Assembly: GCA_027577595.1 (NCBI GenBank)
Contig: JANBRJ010000011.1
Span: forward strand, 1-64,000
Direction: 5' to 3'
Length of the DNA stretch: 64,000 bases
From: Coemansia sp. RSA 487
Lineage: Eukaryota > Kickxellomycota > Kickxellomycetes > Kickxellales > Kickxellaceae
The notes under the pieces are model-generated. The model saw nothing but the letters and a program-made list of their open reading frames with translations. It did no database searches and had not been told where the DNA came from. This document shows, piece by piece, positions 1 to 9,538 of this stretch (position 1 is its first letter; each line of letters opens with the position of its first letter). Both the position numbers and the translations under genes were made by a program.

Positions 1-499
1 GGCTGTAGTTTTTGGAATCTATGTGGGTCTATTCAGCGTTTACAAAGTACTAATTCTATGGATTGCCTCTTGTTTCTATTTTAAACGTACAGCGCCAGCG
101 CCTCTTTCTCGCACCCGTTGCTGCTGTTCTACACACACAGCTGCTATTTCTTCGATCACAACGCTTCCTCCTCACACACAACATCGCCGCTTCTTCCCGC
201 TTGGCCCAAAATATGCGCGTTTTTTTTACCAATGTGCGCTCACAATGGCTTTCTCTCCCTGCTTAAGTTTTTTGGTGTACATGCATATGCTTACCACGTT
301 TTAACGCTGATGGGAGGCATCAGCCTCTGGATATGGCCAAACGTGTCTATAAGACAATTCAAAATATGCACTTGTTCATTGATGCTTATAAAAAACAAGC
401 CATTGTTTATTTGGTCAAATTACGTAAACACAATTAAAGCAGAATAGTATGTAAAAGAAGAATATCGTTTAAAATGGCTTTTTTTGCTTGCTGTGAACT
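1..499. other. 3' flank without a recognisable gene
   Basis: No convincing coding region is visible. The short overlapping frames here are pyrimidine- and Cys-rich translations without domain character. The stretch lies downstream of the transporter that ends at 500 and probably holds its 3' UTR plus intergenic DNA. A gene ending to the left of the window cannot be excluded. Confidence 0.5.
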
Positions 500-2629
500 T
501 TATACGGCAAGAAGCGTGGAATTGTCGTGGTCTTCTCTGCTGAGCTCAAGACCATGGCGCGGATGGTCGCCAGCCTCACTCATCTGGCCACCACCCTCGG
601 CCTGCATCGACGGCTTTCTCTGGCGTATGCTCTGCAATCCGGCGGCCAGCACCATTGCAACTGCCGCGAGGCAAGCAATCAGCGCAAAGTTGTACTGCAA
701 CCCACGCGCATACGCCGCTATGATCCCTTGCTTGACGTTGTCTGGCATGTCCAACGCCCAGATCTCGTTGACATCGTTCTGCGCCTTGAATATCTCTGTT
801 GCGTATGTGGGTATCCGGTCAGCCAGCCTGATCAAAAGATGCTTGGTTGAGCTCTCGGAAACAATGTTTCCAAATGCAAGCCCCATGATTCCGCCCACAG
901 TTTGCGAGAACGTGGCCAGCGCCGTTGTGACTGCCAGATCCAGCGGCTGCACTGACGCCTGCGCGGTGAGCAGAAACGCCTGGATGCAGCTCCCGATTCC
1001 AGCTCCCAGAAGCAGCAGGATGGGCACCTGCGCGGCTGTGCGGATATGCCCGTCAAACAAGCACAGCAATCCGGCACCTAGCGTCATCGCCATGGTGCCA
1101 GCCCATGCCACAAGCCTATATATACTGTACTGCGCAATCAGCCATCCGGAAAGGATCGAGAACACCACGACCCCGAATGCCAGCGGCACCATCTGCACCC
1201 CCGACTCCGATGCGCTGCTATTTTGTGTCGACGAATAGTAGACGGGCAGATTGAATGTTGTATTGAAGAACACTGCGCCTACGCACATTTCTGTCAGCAC
1301 GCACAGCGCAACATTGCGGATCCTGAACAGCCGTGGGTCAATGATCGGCTCAAGGGCCAGCTTTCCCTCGACAAAGAAAAACACGCATAGTAGCATTATT
1401 CCGACGCTCAGGCAAATGATGACCACTGGTGAGATCCACGGATAGACCCTTCCGCCCCACGTCAGCCCCAGCAGAAGGAGCATCAGCCCAGTGACCAGCA
1501 TCAGCGCGCCAAAGAAATCCACACGCCCAGCCTTCTCTGAAAACGACTGTGACCGCACGGTGACCCGGAGCACAAGCACCACTGATATAATAGTAAGACA
1601 CACCAGCGGCACGTTGGTATAGAACGAAATGCGCCATGTCCAGTTATCAGCAACTAGTCCGCCCAGCAGCGGTCCAATCGTGGTGCCCAGTCCGTATATT
1701 GCACCCAGGATCCCCATATACTGGCCACGCTCGTGCCAAGCACCCACTTGCGCTGTTATTGTCTGCGTGACCGATATTACCCCTCCAGCTCCCAGGCCGG
1801 CAAGTGCGCGTGCCAGGATTAGCCACATCATATTCCTTGCTGCTGCTGTCAGAATCGATCCGCACAGGAATATGAAAAACGCTATAAACAGGATCCGCAG
1901 CGGCCCAAATATGCTTGCCAATTTCCCGTAGAACAGCATGAACGCCGTCAGTGATGCCAAATACGACGACGTCACCCACGAGGTTTGGAAAAGCTCTTCC
2001 TGGTCGTTGGCCACGCGCGGCGTCAGGGTGGAAAGAATTGTCTGGTCCAGCGATGCCAGAAAATACGGGAGCGCCAGCATTAGCACAACCGTATATGGCG
2101 CCCACCGTGGCAACGAGTCATTGCATTCCAGAGATATACGCTCCCATGGAAGCTGCATCCACTGTGGCCGTTTAATGAAGCTCAGTTTCGATGTAACTCT
2201 GCGCTTAAGCATCGCCAGTGTGGCCGGATTTTCTCTGTTCAAATGCCCCCCGTTGCAGCGGCGCCGTTGTTGATGTCTTCTGCGTCTCGCCTCGGCTATG
2301 TCTTCTGGCGATCTATACGCTTGTGAATGGTGGTGGGCCGAGCAGTAGTAACAGCGCTGGCAGTTATACGGATTTGTGCGCATATTCAATGTGCCGTTGT
2401 CTTGAGAATAATAGCCCTCAATAGTCAACTGGCTCTGCGGACTGATATGGCCGCTGCTGCTACTGCTGTCGATGACGCCGCCGGTGCCGTGCACATATGT
2501 TCTCTGCAAGTGTACACTATTGGGCTCCTGGATACCGTACTCTTGGATATTCGTATTGGCCTCTCCATTTGCGGAAACCCTTTCTGGGAACTGAGCAAGG
2601 CTCTGTTTGGATAAAATCTTCTCCGACAT
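500..2629 (-). CDS. MFS drug:H+ antiporter, DHA2 (14-spanner) type
   Basis: A 709-residue plasma- or vacuolar-membrane exporter of the major facilitator superfamily, probably a proton-driven efflux pump for drugs or other small molecules. The first ~175 residues are hydrophilic and cytosolic, with an Arg-rich patch (about 115-124) and a Cys/His cluster (C90, C93, C96, H99-H101). The transmembrane part begins near residue 178. It carries the antiporter signature LDQTILSTLTPRV (about 194-206) and motif C, GAIYGLGTTIGPLLGG (about 309-324), followed by WRISFYTNVP, all typical of DHA2 proteins. About 14 hydrophobic segments can be counted. A hydrophilic tail of ~45 residues ends the protein. The start is the first ATG of the frame, and an AT-rich TATA-like stretch lies just upstream of it. 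The substrate cannot be read from the sequence; siderophore or basic amino-acid transport are alternatives in the same family. Confidence 0.9.
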   Translation of the reverse strand: MSEKILSKQSLAQFPERVSANGEANTNIQEYGIQEPNSVHLQRTYVHGTGGVIDSSSSSGHISPQSQLTIEGYYSQDNGTLNMRTNPYNCQRCYYCSAHHHSQAYRSPEDIAEARRRRHQQRRRCNGGHLNRENPATLAMLKRRVTSKLSFIKRPQWMQLPWERISLECNDSLPRWAPYTVVLMLALPYFLASLDQTILSTLTPRVANDQEELFQTSWVTSSYLASLTAFMLFYGKLASIFGPLRILFIAFFIFLCGSILTAAARNMMWLILARALAGLGAGGVISVTQTITAQVGAWHERGQYMGILGAIYGLGTTIGPLLGGLVADNWTWRISFYTNVPLVCLTIISVVLVLRVTVRSQSFSEKAGRVDFFGALMLVTGLMLLLLGLTWGGRVYPWISPVVIICLSVGIMLLCVFFFVEGKLALEPIIDPRLFRIRNVALCVLTEMCVGAVFFNTTFNLPVYYSSTQNSSASESGVQMVPLAFGVVVFSILSGWLIAQYSIYRLVAWAGTMAMTLGAGLLCLFDGHIRTAAQVPILLLLGAGIGSCIQAFLLTAQASVQPLDLAVTTALATFSQTVGGIMGLAFGNIVSESSTKHLLIRLADRIPTYATEIFKAQNDVNEIWALDMPDNVKQGIIAAYARGLQYNFALIACLAAVAMVLAAGLQSIRQRKPSMQAEGGGQMSEAGDHPRHGLELSREDHDNSTLLAV

Positions 2630-3680
2630 TATATAAAGTTAAAGGATAATTAAAAAGTGTATATACATACGATATGTTCAAAAGGAGGGAAATATTGTCA
2701 GCTTGGCGTATATAAGTATAAAATTTCAACAATGCAAAAGGATAAAGTCCGCGAGATTTCGGCCAAAATACTGAATAGCGCTAGAAAGTGTTTGGTTAAA
2801 ATATTAGTGAGTGAAAAATGACGGCCATTATAACATTTACCGCACTTTTTATTTTCAGGTCCACTTTGGAACTTTGTCAATGAGAAAATAAAAATTCACT
2901 TTACTTTCACCTGAATTCAACTACCGTGGCTAAATACGTGAATAATGTACGTGTGCGCATTGGCTTTAGCCACACAAGCGTATATTCCTTTCCGTTTATC
3001 AATGGCTTGACTGTTACCTGTACGTATATCGAGCTTCTTTTTTTTCTTGGAACAGCGCCATTTTGCATCATACTTCCTTAAACGTACGAGTGAAATGGGG
3101 TTATTACATAATGTACAAAATGTACATGTCTGTGCTTATCGTTGCCACCGTAATGCTAGCTCTTTTTTTACTATTTATGGAGCTATATGACGAGGCTTGA
3201 ATATTGTATGCTTTATCAGGAAATCTCAATAACTGCAATACTCAGCCCCACAACAAAAAGTAAGACGAAAAGAAAAAAAGTAAAACGAGAGCAAATAGAA
3301 ACTACCCGCTGTCTTATTTCTGTGTGGAGTAAAAAAAAGCATCCAATGTAAAGGGTGCTCTGACATGAATAATGTAAGAAATATAAGTGCCATGCATCTT
3401 TGAGTGAGAAATAAATCCCAGTCATGTTCGTCTTGCGAATCAGGTAACATGTGGCTAGTACATTGATGTTTTTTAACTTTGTTGGTTTATGCACTTGATC
3501 AGATTTGGCATATTTAAACTTATACAGGACATAGTAAATGTACAGGGAATAGCATACCGACAAGTCGTTTGATTCGGAACAACTAAAATTGAACAGGCCG
3601 AATGAAAATCAAGTATTATACGCTATTTAAATACGTTGGATGTAATATTAAATTTATTTACTAATTGTCAAAGTGCTTTC
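2630..3680. other. Intergenic, AT-rich, no gene seen
   Basis: About 1 kb between two minus-strand genes. It should hold the promoter of the DHA2 transporter at its left side and the 3' end of the small secreted-protein gene at its right. A 115-codon minus-strand frame at 3216-3563 has no family character and is regarded as chance. No tRNA-like boxes or repeats were noticed. Confidence 0.5.
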
Positions 3681-4019
3681 TTATCCGCAAGCAACCTCTT
3701 GCACTTGGTGCTGATCATCAACAGTCACTTTTAGCCTAAATTTGCGCTTAGCCTTTTCTTCGTGCCCGCGGTTGATCCAAGCCAAATCATCAGGATCTTC
3801 CGCATCGTCGCCATCCTCGTCCATATGCACAATGCGGTAAGGCTTAGGAAGCGCTGTCTCATATACAAGATGGTGATGTGTTAACGATGTAGTCATGGTG
3901 ATTTCAACCATGTACCTATTCTCCAACTTTGTTCCCCAGTATGCTGAATGGCACAGGCTTCCATACGCCAGCTGCGGGCCTGTTATCAATACCAAAGTTT
4001 TTAGCAAAATAGACTTCAT
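3681..4019 (-). CDS. Small secreted protein, unrecognised
   Basis: A 112-residue protein with a plausible signal peptide (MKSILLKTLVLITGPQLAYG, cleavage after about residue 20). The mature part has only two cysteines, one right after the signal (C23) and one two residues from the C-terminus (C111), so a single disulfide could close the chain. An acidic patch (DEDGDDAEDPDD, about 67-78) is followed by a basic patch (EEKAKRKFRLK). No family is recognised. The frame opens with the only good ATG and closes with TAA. The gene is isolated between the DHA2 transporter and WDR83, in the same orientation. A lineage-specific secreted protein is the best guess; a chance ORF is the alternative. Confidence 0.45.
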   Translation of the reverse strand: MKSILLKTLVLITGPQLAYGSLCHSAYWGTKLENRYMVEITMTTSLTHHHLVYETALPKPYRIVHMDEDGDDAEDPDDLAWINRGHEEKAKRKFRLKVTVDDQHQVQEVACG

Positions 4020-4279
4020 TCGGCGTTTTCAAATATATAGATGTAAGCCAAGGTGTAAAGAAATTATAAATAAAAGTCAGTACTGAAATAGAGGGAGAAA
4101 GCAGCCGTATACAGTTTCTTTGAATGTTAGTCTAAAAGGATTTATAAATAGTAACTTTGGCCAATGTCAATGAAAAAAGAAAGGCTAAAAACTGTCAACT
4201 GCGGAAAAGCAGTAGATTACATACCTATATTATTCTGGGGGAGATATAAATGCCAAAAAGCAGATAGTAAAGAGCCGGA

Positions 4280-5209
4280 TCATTTCCAAATGATAACGCT
4301 GCCATCTGCAGCAGTAGATAAGACTGAGTGCTGTTTGGATTCGCTAGTGCTAGAGTGTGGATGGAATACTGCTGAATTTACAATCCCTGTGTGTCCAGAA
4401 AGCCGAGCAGAGTAGCTTCCAGTATCGCTATCCTTTGAGATATTCCACAGATAGACGTAGTGGTCTTCTGATCCGCTAACAACCGTTTCCCTGTTTGCAT
4501 CGCATCGGATCCTATATTCTTTGCACTGATGCCCACTAAAGGCGCCTAGCGATGTTCCTGTATGGTGCTCAAGCAGCTGGATGCTTCCATCCATGCATCC
4601 AACAAGCAAGCAGCCTGTGTCGTTAAATGCTTTTACACCAGAAGGCATAGCAGCGACAGACACTACAGGACAATCCAGTGTATTGACAAGGAGCTTTCCT
4701 GCTCGGATGTCATATATTCTCACGGAGCCATCAATCGAGCCAGCAATTATCTCCTTGTCTGTCAAGCGAACTGACGAAACGCTATCACGGCTTTCACTGA
4801 GGACTTGCAGTGGAGCTCGCTGTGACGATCGGGCGTCCCAAACCATGACGGTCTTGTCAAACGAGCCGCTAACCACAATCGACGCGTCGCTGTTCAGGGC
4901 AACACAGTCAACGCGCTGCTGATGCTGTGCAAACTTGCGATTGACCTGCGCAGTTTCTACGTCCCAAAGGAAAATGGAGCGATCGCCACCACATGATGCC
5001 ATCCTCGTGCTGTCACTGCTTACTGCGAGATCCTGGATGGCCCACCCGTGGCCCTCGTATGTTTGCACAAGCCGGCCACTCTGCGCATTGCACAGCCGTA
5101 TCGCCTTGTCCTGGCCACCGGTAACAATATACTCCCCGGTCGGGTCAAATATGCCTGCGTTCACCGATCCAACATGGTAATTAAGCTTGTGTAGTATCTG
5201 CGGCGTCAT
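4280..5209 (-). CDS. WD40 protein WDR83/MORG1-like
   Basis: A 309-residue protein made almost entirely of WD40 repeats, matching the length of WDR83 (MORG1), about 315 residues in animals. The start HKLNYHVGSVNAGIFDPTGE and the following blocks YIVTGGQDKAIRLCN, MASCGGDRSIFLWDVE, VVSGSFDKTVMVWDAR, IIAGSIDGSVRIYDIR, VVSGSEDHYVYLWN and VLSTAADGSVIIWK give a seven-bladed propeller. In other eukaryotes WDR83 is a scaffold that associates with spliceosomal complexes and with ERK-pathway components; which role applies here is not shown by the sequence. The start is the first ATG. The gene is divergent from the MTA1-type methyltransferase, from which it is separated by 350 bp. Confidence 0.85.
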   Translation of the reverse strand: MTPQILHKLNYHVGSVNAGIFDPTGEYIVTGGQDKAIRLCNAQSGRLVQTYEGHGWAIQDLAVSSDSTRMASCGGDRSIFLWDVETAQVNRKFAQHQQRVDCVALNSDASIVVSGSFDKTVMVWDARSSQRAPLQVLSESRDSVSSVRLTDKEIIAGSIDGSVRIYDIRAGKLLVNTLDCPVVSVAAMPSGVKAFNDTGCLLVGCMDGSIQLLEHHTGTSLGAFSGHQCKEYRIRCDANRETVVSGSEDHYVYLWNISKDSDTGSYSARLSGHTGIVNSAVFHPHSSTSESKQHSVLSTAADGSVIIWK

Positions 5210-5559
5210 TGGTGCTTACATATCCATAAGACTATTGGCGATTTACTGAAGAGCAGAAAAAAAATAGCCAACGTTTCTAGTGAACGCGAAAATAAGCGCG
5301 TGAAGGGAGAAAGAGGGGCTTGGTTTCTCGTGTTTGATCTTTCTTTGCTTGAAGAGGCGTTTTGGGATGCGCGCTGATCAGATCGGAGGAGCGTGTTTTT
5401 GCTTTATTTTTCTGTTTGGCATTAAAATAAATAAACAGAAGAGCGAATTTGAAGCGATTGTAGCTCGTTTGTTTCTTTCTTGTCTTTTCTTCAAGTGTTT
5501 TGCCCCTTTCCTTATTGCACCCTAATTTACCGCTTGCATGCACTAAGGATAGCCTAGAA
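5210..5559. promoter_or_regulatory. Divergent intergenic region WDR83 / MTA1
   Basis: These 350 bp separate two genes transcribed away from each other and must carry both core promoters and 5' UTRs. The right half is rich in T and C runs on the plus strand (about 5450-5520), leading to the methyltransferase start. No specific operator can be named. Confidence 0.5.
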
Positions 5560-6846
5560 ATGTGGAATGACGAAATGTATTTTGAGGACGACGAGTCTGC
5601 CATGGAGGCGTACCGGCAAGCGGTAAAGGAAGAGGAAGCTGTAGACGAAGCTAGCGACTATGGCGGTGGCAATAGTGATGATGATGATGACTTTCAGCCG
5701 TCGTCGTCTTCTCGTCGCAAGGCGGGATCCAAACCGCCGCGTAAGCCTTCAGCACCTAAGCCCAAAAAGGCATCTCGTAAGCGCAACTCTTCAATAGCAG
5801 CAGCAGCAGCAGCAACATCGTCTAATCAAAACAAACAAAGACCAGTACCACCACTAGCAAGTGCAATCGATAGCACCGATGGTAGTGTAAATGGCGACCA
5901 GTATGTGGACGTTGATGGCGAAGCCGAGGAGATCCTTGTGGCCAAGGATAGCCTTGGTTACAACAGCTCTGTAGGTGCCATGCCTACGCCTGACATCGGC
6001 CAGCTCAAAATGTCGAGCAGCATTGGCGGTAGCCCACTTCCTGACAACGCCAGTATCAATTCAATGGACATTGATTCGACAGACGATATGGATACAGCTC
6101 CAAAGACCGCTCTTCAGCAGCTGCGTGAGCGCGAACAAAATATCCGCGAGCATATTGCGCAAATCGAGAAGGAGATTGTCGAGCTCGAGAAGAAATGCGG
6201 TGTAGATAAAAGCTCCCACTCGAACCAAAGCAAACCAAGCATTGATTTGAACGAGTTCAAGGCCCCCGAATGGTCTGTGCCCATCCGTGCCAACGTGATG
6301 AACTTTGAGTGGGAAAAGCTTGCCCAGGCGTGCCAGTTCGATGTAATACTCATGGACCCGCCATGGCAGCTTGCCTCGCAAGCACCCACGCGCGGTGTTG
6401 CGATTGCGTACCAGCAGCTACCTGATGTGTGCATCGAGTCGCTCCCCATTCACCTTTTGCAAACAAGCGGATTCGTTTTCATCTGGGTCATCAACAACAA
6501 ATACACAAAGGCGTTCCGGCTGATGAAGCAGTGGGGATACACTTACGTCGACGACATCGCCTGGGTCAAGCAGACGGTCAACCGCCGCATGGCCAAGGGC
6601 CATGGCTACTACCTGCAGCACGCAAAAGAGACCTGTCTGATAGGCAAGAAGGGCGCAGACCCGCCAAATCTTCAGCGATCTGTGGCATCAGATGTTATTT
6701 TCTCGGAAAGGCGCGGTCAGAGCCAAAAGCCCGAGGAGATGTACGAGATCATCGAGCAGCTGGTTCCTGGCGGCAAATACCTCGAGATATTTGGCCGCAA
6801 GAACAATCTACGCGATTACTGGGTTACCATTGGAAACGAGCTATAG
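5560..6846 (+). CDS. MT-A70 adenine-N6 methyltransferase, MTA1 type
   Basis: A 428-residue protein ending in an MT-A70 methyltransferase domain (about 258-420). The catalytic motif DPPW is intact at 266-269. It is followed by QLASQAPTRGVAIAYQQLP, FVFIWVINNKYTKAF, WVKQTVNRRMAKGHGYYLQH, AKETCLIGKKG and LEIFGRKNNLRDYWVTIGNE. The TRGVAIAYQQLP and KQTVNRR-KGHG blocks resemble the MTA1/AMT1 clade of ciliates, algae and basal fungi, which methylates adenine in DNA at ApT sites, rather than METTL3/IME4 (mRNA) or METTL4; this assignment rests on remembered motifs. The N-terminal half is disordered: an acidic start, a Lys/Pro/Arg-rich DNA-binding-like patch (about 50-77), a poly-Ala run, and a coiled coil (about 183-215) that could mediate subunit assembly. 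The ATG at 5560 is chosen because the frame upstream has no ATG. Convergent with eL22. Confidence 0.85.
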   Translation: MWNDEMYFEDDESAMEAYRQAVKEEEAVDEASDYGGGNSDDDDDFQPSSSSRRKAGSKPPRKPSAPKPKKASRKRNSSIAAAAAATSSNQNKQRPVPPLASAIDSTDGSVNGDQYVDVDGEAEEILVAKDSLGYNSSVGAMPTPDIGQLKMSSSIGGSPLPDNASINSMDIDSTDDMDTAPKTALQQLREREQNIREHIAQIEKEIVELEKKCGVDKSSHSNQSKPSIDLNEFKAPEWSVPIRANVMNFEWEKLAQACQFDVILMDPPWQLASQAPTRGVAIAYQQLPDVCIESLPIHLLQTSGFVFIWVINNKYTKAFRLMKQWGYTYVDDIAWVKQTVNRRMAKGHGYYLQHAKETCLIGKKGADPPNLQRSVASDVIFSERRGQSQKPEEMYEIIEQLVPGGKYLEIFGRKNNLRDYWVTIGNEL

Positions 6847-7013
6847 CTTTTCAAATTACACATTTACACGATATTATAATAAACATCCGAAGACCGTTCC
6901 AACCCCTCATTTTTTATTTCACCAACAATGATTAAACACGATTAACCGAGAGCAAAAAAAAATAATAGTGGTTTGGAAGGGGGGTCAAAATAAAACCTGC
7001 TTACAAGCAAGAT

Positions 7014-7394
7014 TTACTCGTCCTCCTCGTCGCCAGACTCCTCCTCGTCACCCTGGTTGGAGACATTGAAGTACTTAAGCTTGTAGGAGTTCTTGTCGGT
7101 CGCCACAACGCGCAGCCAGTCACGCAGGTTGTTCTTCTTCAAGAACTTCTTGGTGAGATACTTGAGGTAGCGCTTCGAGAACTCGATCGACGCCTCGACA
7201 ACAACGGCCTCGTCGCCCTCGCGGCTGATGGTAACAGAGTCACCCAGGTTGTTGGTGCGGCCCTGAACCTTGATGCGATCGTGAAGGAACTTCTCAAAGG
7301 CAGCAACATCAAAGATCTTGTCCGTGGCAGGAGCAGAGACATCGATGACAAAACGGTTGTTGGGGCGCTTGGCCTTGACGTTCTTGGCGGGCAT
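7014..7394 (-). CDS. RPL22: 60S ribosomal protein eL22
   Basis: A 126-residue cytosolic large-subunit ribosomal protein. The blocks FVIDVSAPATDKIFD, FEKFLHDRIKVQGRTNNLGD, FSKRYLKYLTKKFLKKNNLRDW and LRVVATDKNSYKLKYFNVS are diagnostic of eL22, and the acidic tail GDEEESGDEEDE is also typical. The start is the ATG giving MPAKNVKAKRPNN; the two codons upstream in the frame lack an ATG. The frame is uninterrupted. Its 3' end faces the 3' end of the methyltransferase gene across 167 bp, and its promoter lies in the 554 bp shared with the membrane-protein gene to the right. Confidence 0.97.
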   Translation of the reverse strand: MPAKNVKAKRPNNRFVIDVSAPATDKIFDVAAFEKFLHDRIKVQGRTNNLGDSVTISREGDEAVVVEASIEFSKRYLKYLTKKFLKKNNLRDWLRVVATDKNSYKLKYFNVSNQGDEEESGDEEDE

Positions 7395-7948
7395 TTTCAA
7401 CTGATCCGTAAAGGAGATTGGAAAGTTTTTTAAAAAAAGTGTAAATTTAACGCGAAGATGGAGGAAAAAGCGTAGAGACTCTACCTAGTTCTTCAAAAAA
7501 GTTTTTATTTTTTGATTGCTTTAAGAAGTTGCAGGAAAAAGGAAAGCTTCCTCCAACTCTTGTTGCAAAAAGCTCTGCAAAGTATTACCAGCACGAGAAG
7601 AAATCGCAAGCTTCAGCTGAAATTTTTTACTTAGCCAAGCTGAGATGTCAGAAACGCCAGCCAGCTTTGATCCGCCTCATTGGCCAGATGATCAGGCAGA
7701 TCCAGCCTAATCAGCAAATATCAATGTCACCTGATGTATTTAGGGTTACAATTGCTCTGACTGCGCACGAAACAAAACGTAAACAAAGAAAGAAAGAGTA
7801 TGCATTGATTGGAAGCTGTCGTCACAGCTACTAGCCTTTTGCTTTCTGTTATTTTTCACTTTTTCATGTATTATATTACCTTTTTTATCTGATGTATTTG
7901 TGAGCTTCTTTTTGCTATTGTCAATATAGAAACTCAGAATCCAAAAGG
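7395..7948. promoter_or_regulatory. Divergent intergenic region eL22 / membrane protein
   Basis: 554 bp between the starts of two divergent genes. Adjacent to eL22 are poly-A and poly-T runs (about 7420-7515), as often seen at highly expressed fungal promoters. A 101-codon plus-strand frame at 7529-7834 has no recognisable family and is taken as chance. No defined binding site is claimed. Confidence 0.45.
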
Positions 7949-9538
7949 ATGGACAGCAGCTCGCAAGACTCGAACGGCTCAGCCGACCCAAACCTGGTTC
8001 TGACACTAGTATACTTTCTGACCATAGCAGCAGTATTGATTGGAACTGCAATATACTTTGTCGTGATGGCACGCATTACAGACCCCGAGGTGCGGCTGAT
8101 GGAGCTGATCACGACGCAGAGGGAGGTGCAGCATCTAATCGACAACCTGTCCTCGCAGTTCAAAAATTTCTTTCGGCTTCCATTGCGCTGGAGAGCAATG
8201 AAGCCTTATTACACACACCATATGCTCTCGTGGCTATTTATATTGGCTCTGTTTGCCTCGACTGTGGTGCTTGTCGTTGCGCTCGTAATAGATTTGGCGC
8301 AAGTGGCACGGATAAGCACGCTCACATTTGTTGCATCGTTAAACGCGCTATTCATGACGCGCCAGCATTTGTACTATATTCGCCGCACATACCTGACATA
8401 CGACGCCGAGCATTACCTCGTCCTTGACACGACCACGTACGAGTATTTCAAATGGTCGGTATTCAACATTGTACAGATCTGCATTCTAGTCATCGAGTTT
8501 CTACAGCTTCTGTCCTTTCCGGTCCGCGATATGATTGATTCGATAAACTTGGCTAAAAACTCCGACGGAGGCTCTGGCGACACAAATACAGCTAGCTTTA
8601 TCATTGGCATTATAACAATGTTTGCCAATCTCAGCAGCAAGTTTTACGTGATTCAGTTCTGGTTCCTCGTGGCTGTAATTGCACTCATTACTCTAGTAAT
8701 GTGTGTTATTCATGTGCACAACAAGTGGAGATCGCATAAGCCCATTGCGATATATTGGGTCAAGTATCTGCTGCCATTGGCAAATCTGTTTTATCTCCCA
8801 ATGCTGGTCATGTTGATTGGGTCGGCATCGTGTGTTTCCAAGCTTGGGACTGATGATTACAATGATGCCAGCTCTGGACTCTTGCGCTGTAACGATCCGT
8901 CAATCAATAAGTCGCTCTATCTAGTGCTTACTTTGGTTGCATACACAGTCGGATACTTGATATTAACCGCGTTTGTGACATCCTTTGACCGTATACCCAT
9001 AAAAGGCGAAATACACTACAGGTCGCAGGGTGTTGCTTTTCTTAAGAACATGAGCATGCTTCTGTCAATTGATTTTCTGCTTGTGGCCGACTCCTACAGA
9101 CACATTCGCAGCATCCTGTCGCTTATAATTATCCTGGCAATGGTGTGTTTCAACATCAGCACACAACCGTGTTTTGTTGTCAAAATCAACTATTGGCGCA
9201 CGCTTGGGTTTTGTTGTATTTTGTGGGTGGCTTTGATTGTCACAATGCTTACCAACGAGACTAGCACATTTGAGAGCACCAATGTTGGTGGTATAGCAGG
9301 CGCAATGGCTGCAGGAATCGCTGTTCTGTTAATTCTATTTGTTATTATTCGAGTGGTTAACCGATCGTCCGCAGCAGAGCCAGCTAAAGAAGAGACAGAT
9401 GCTCTTGTTGGCTACAACAGTACCGTCATTCCGCTTACGCAACGAACTACGCAAGCTGCATCATTCAATCCTTCATCGTCTTTGTCAAATACAAGCTTTA
9501 CTATATTGGACGCGACAACCGCCAAACGAACATCTTGA
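7949..9538 (+). CDS. Multi-pass membrane protein, family unknown
   Basis: A 529-residue integral membrane protein with roughly 9-11 hydrophobic segments, the first at about 17-40 and the last at about 445-465. A ~75-residue hydrophilic stretch with a possible coiled-coil segment (RLMELITTQREVQHLIDNLS) separates the first two segments. The C-terminal ~65 residues are Ser/Thr-rich and cytosolic or lumenal. Notable loops are SASCVSKLG and SGLLRCNDPS, whose cysteines could pair, and TSFDRIPIKGEIHYRS between segments in the second half. No transporter or receptor signature was recognised. A seven-helix receptor-like or channel-like protein is possible but not shown. The start is the first ATG of the frame. 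Divergent from eL22. Confidence 0.8.
   Translation: MDSSSQDSNGSADPNLVLTLVYFLTIAAVLIGTAIYFVVMARITDPEVRLMELITTQREVQHLIDNLSSQFKNFFRLPLRWRAMKPYYTHHMLSWLFILALFASTVVLVVALVIDLAQVARISTLTFVASLNALFMTRQHLYYIRRTYLTYDAEHYLVLDTTTYEYFKWSVFNIVQICILVIEFLQLLSFPVRDMIDSINLAKNSDGGSGDTNTASFIIGIITMFANLSSKFYVIQFWFLVAVIALITLVMCVIHVHNKWRSHKPIAIYWVKYLLPLANLFYLPMLVMLIGSASCVSKLGTDDYNDASSGLLRCNDPSINKSLYLVLTLVAYTVGYLILTAFVTSFDRIPIKGEIHYRSQGVAFLKNMSMLLSIDFLLVADSYRHIRSILSLIIILAMVCFNISTQPCFVVKINYWRTLGFCCILWVALIVTMLTNETSTFESTNVGGIAGAMAAGIAVLLILFVIIRVVNRSSAAEPAKEETDALVGYNSTVIPLTQRTTQAASFNPSSSLSNTSFTILDATTAKRTS

Noticed and set aside
7529-7834. 101-codon plus-strand frame upstream of the membrane protein
   Set aside because: Briefly looked histone-like, but no histone-fold signature holds; lies in a divergent promoter region.
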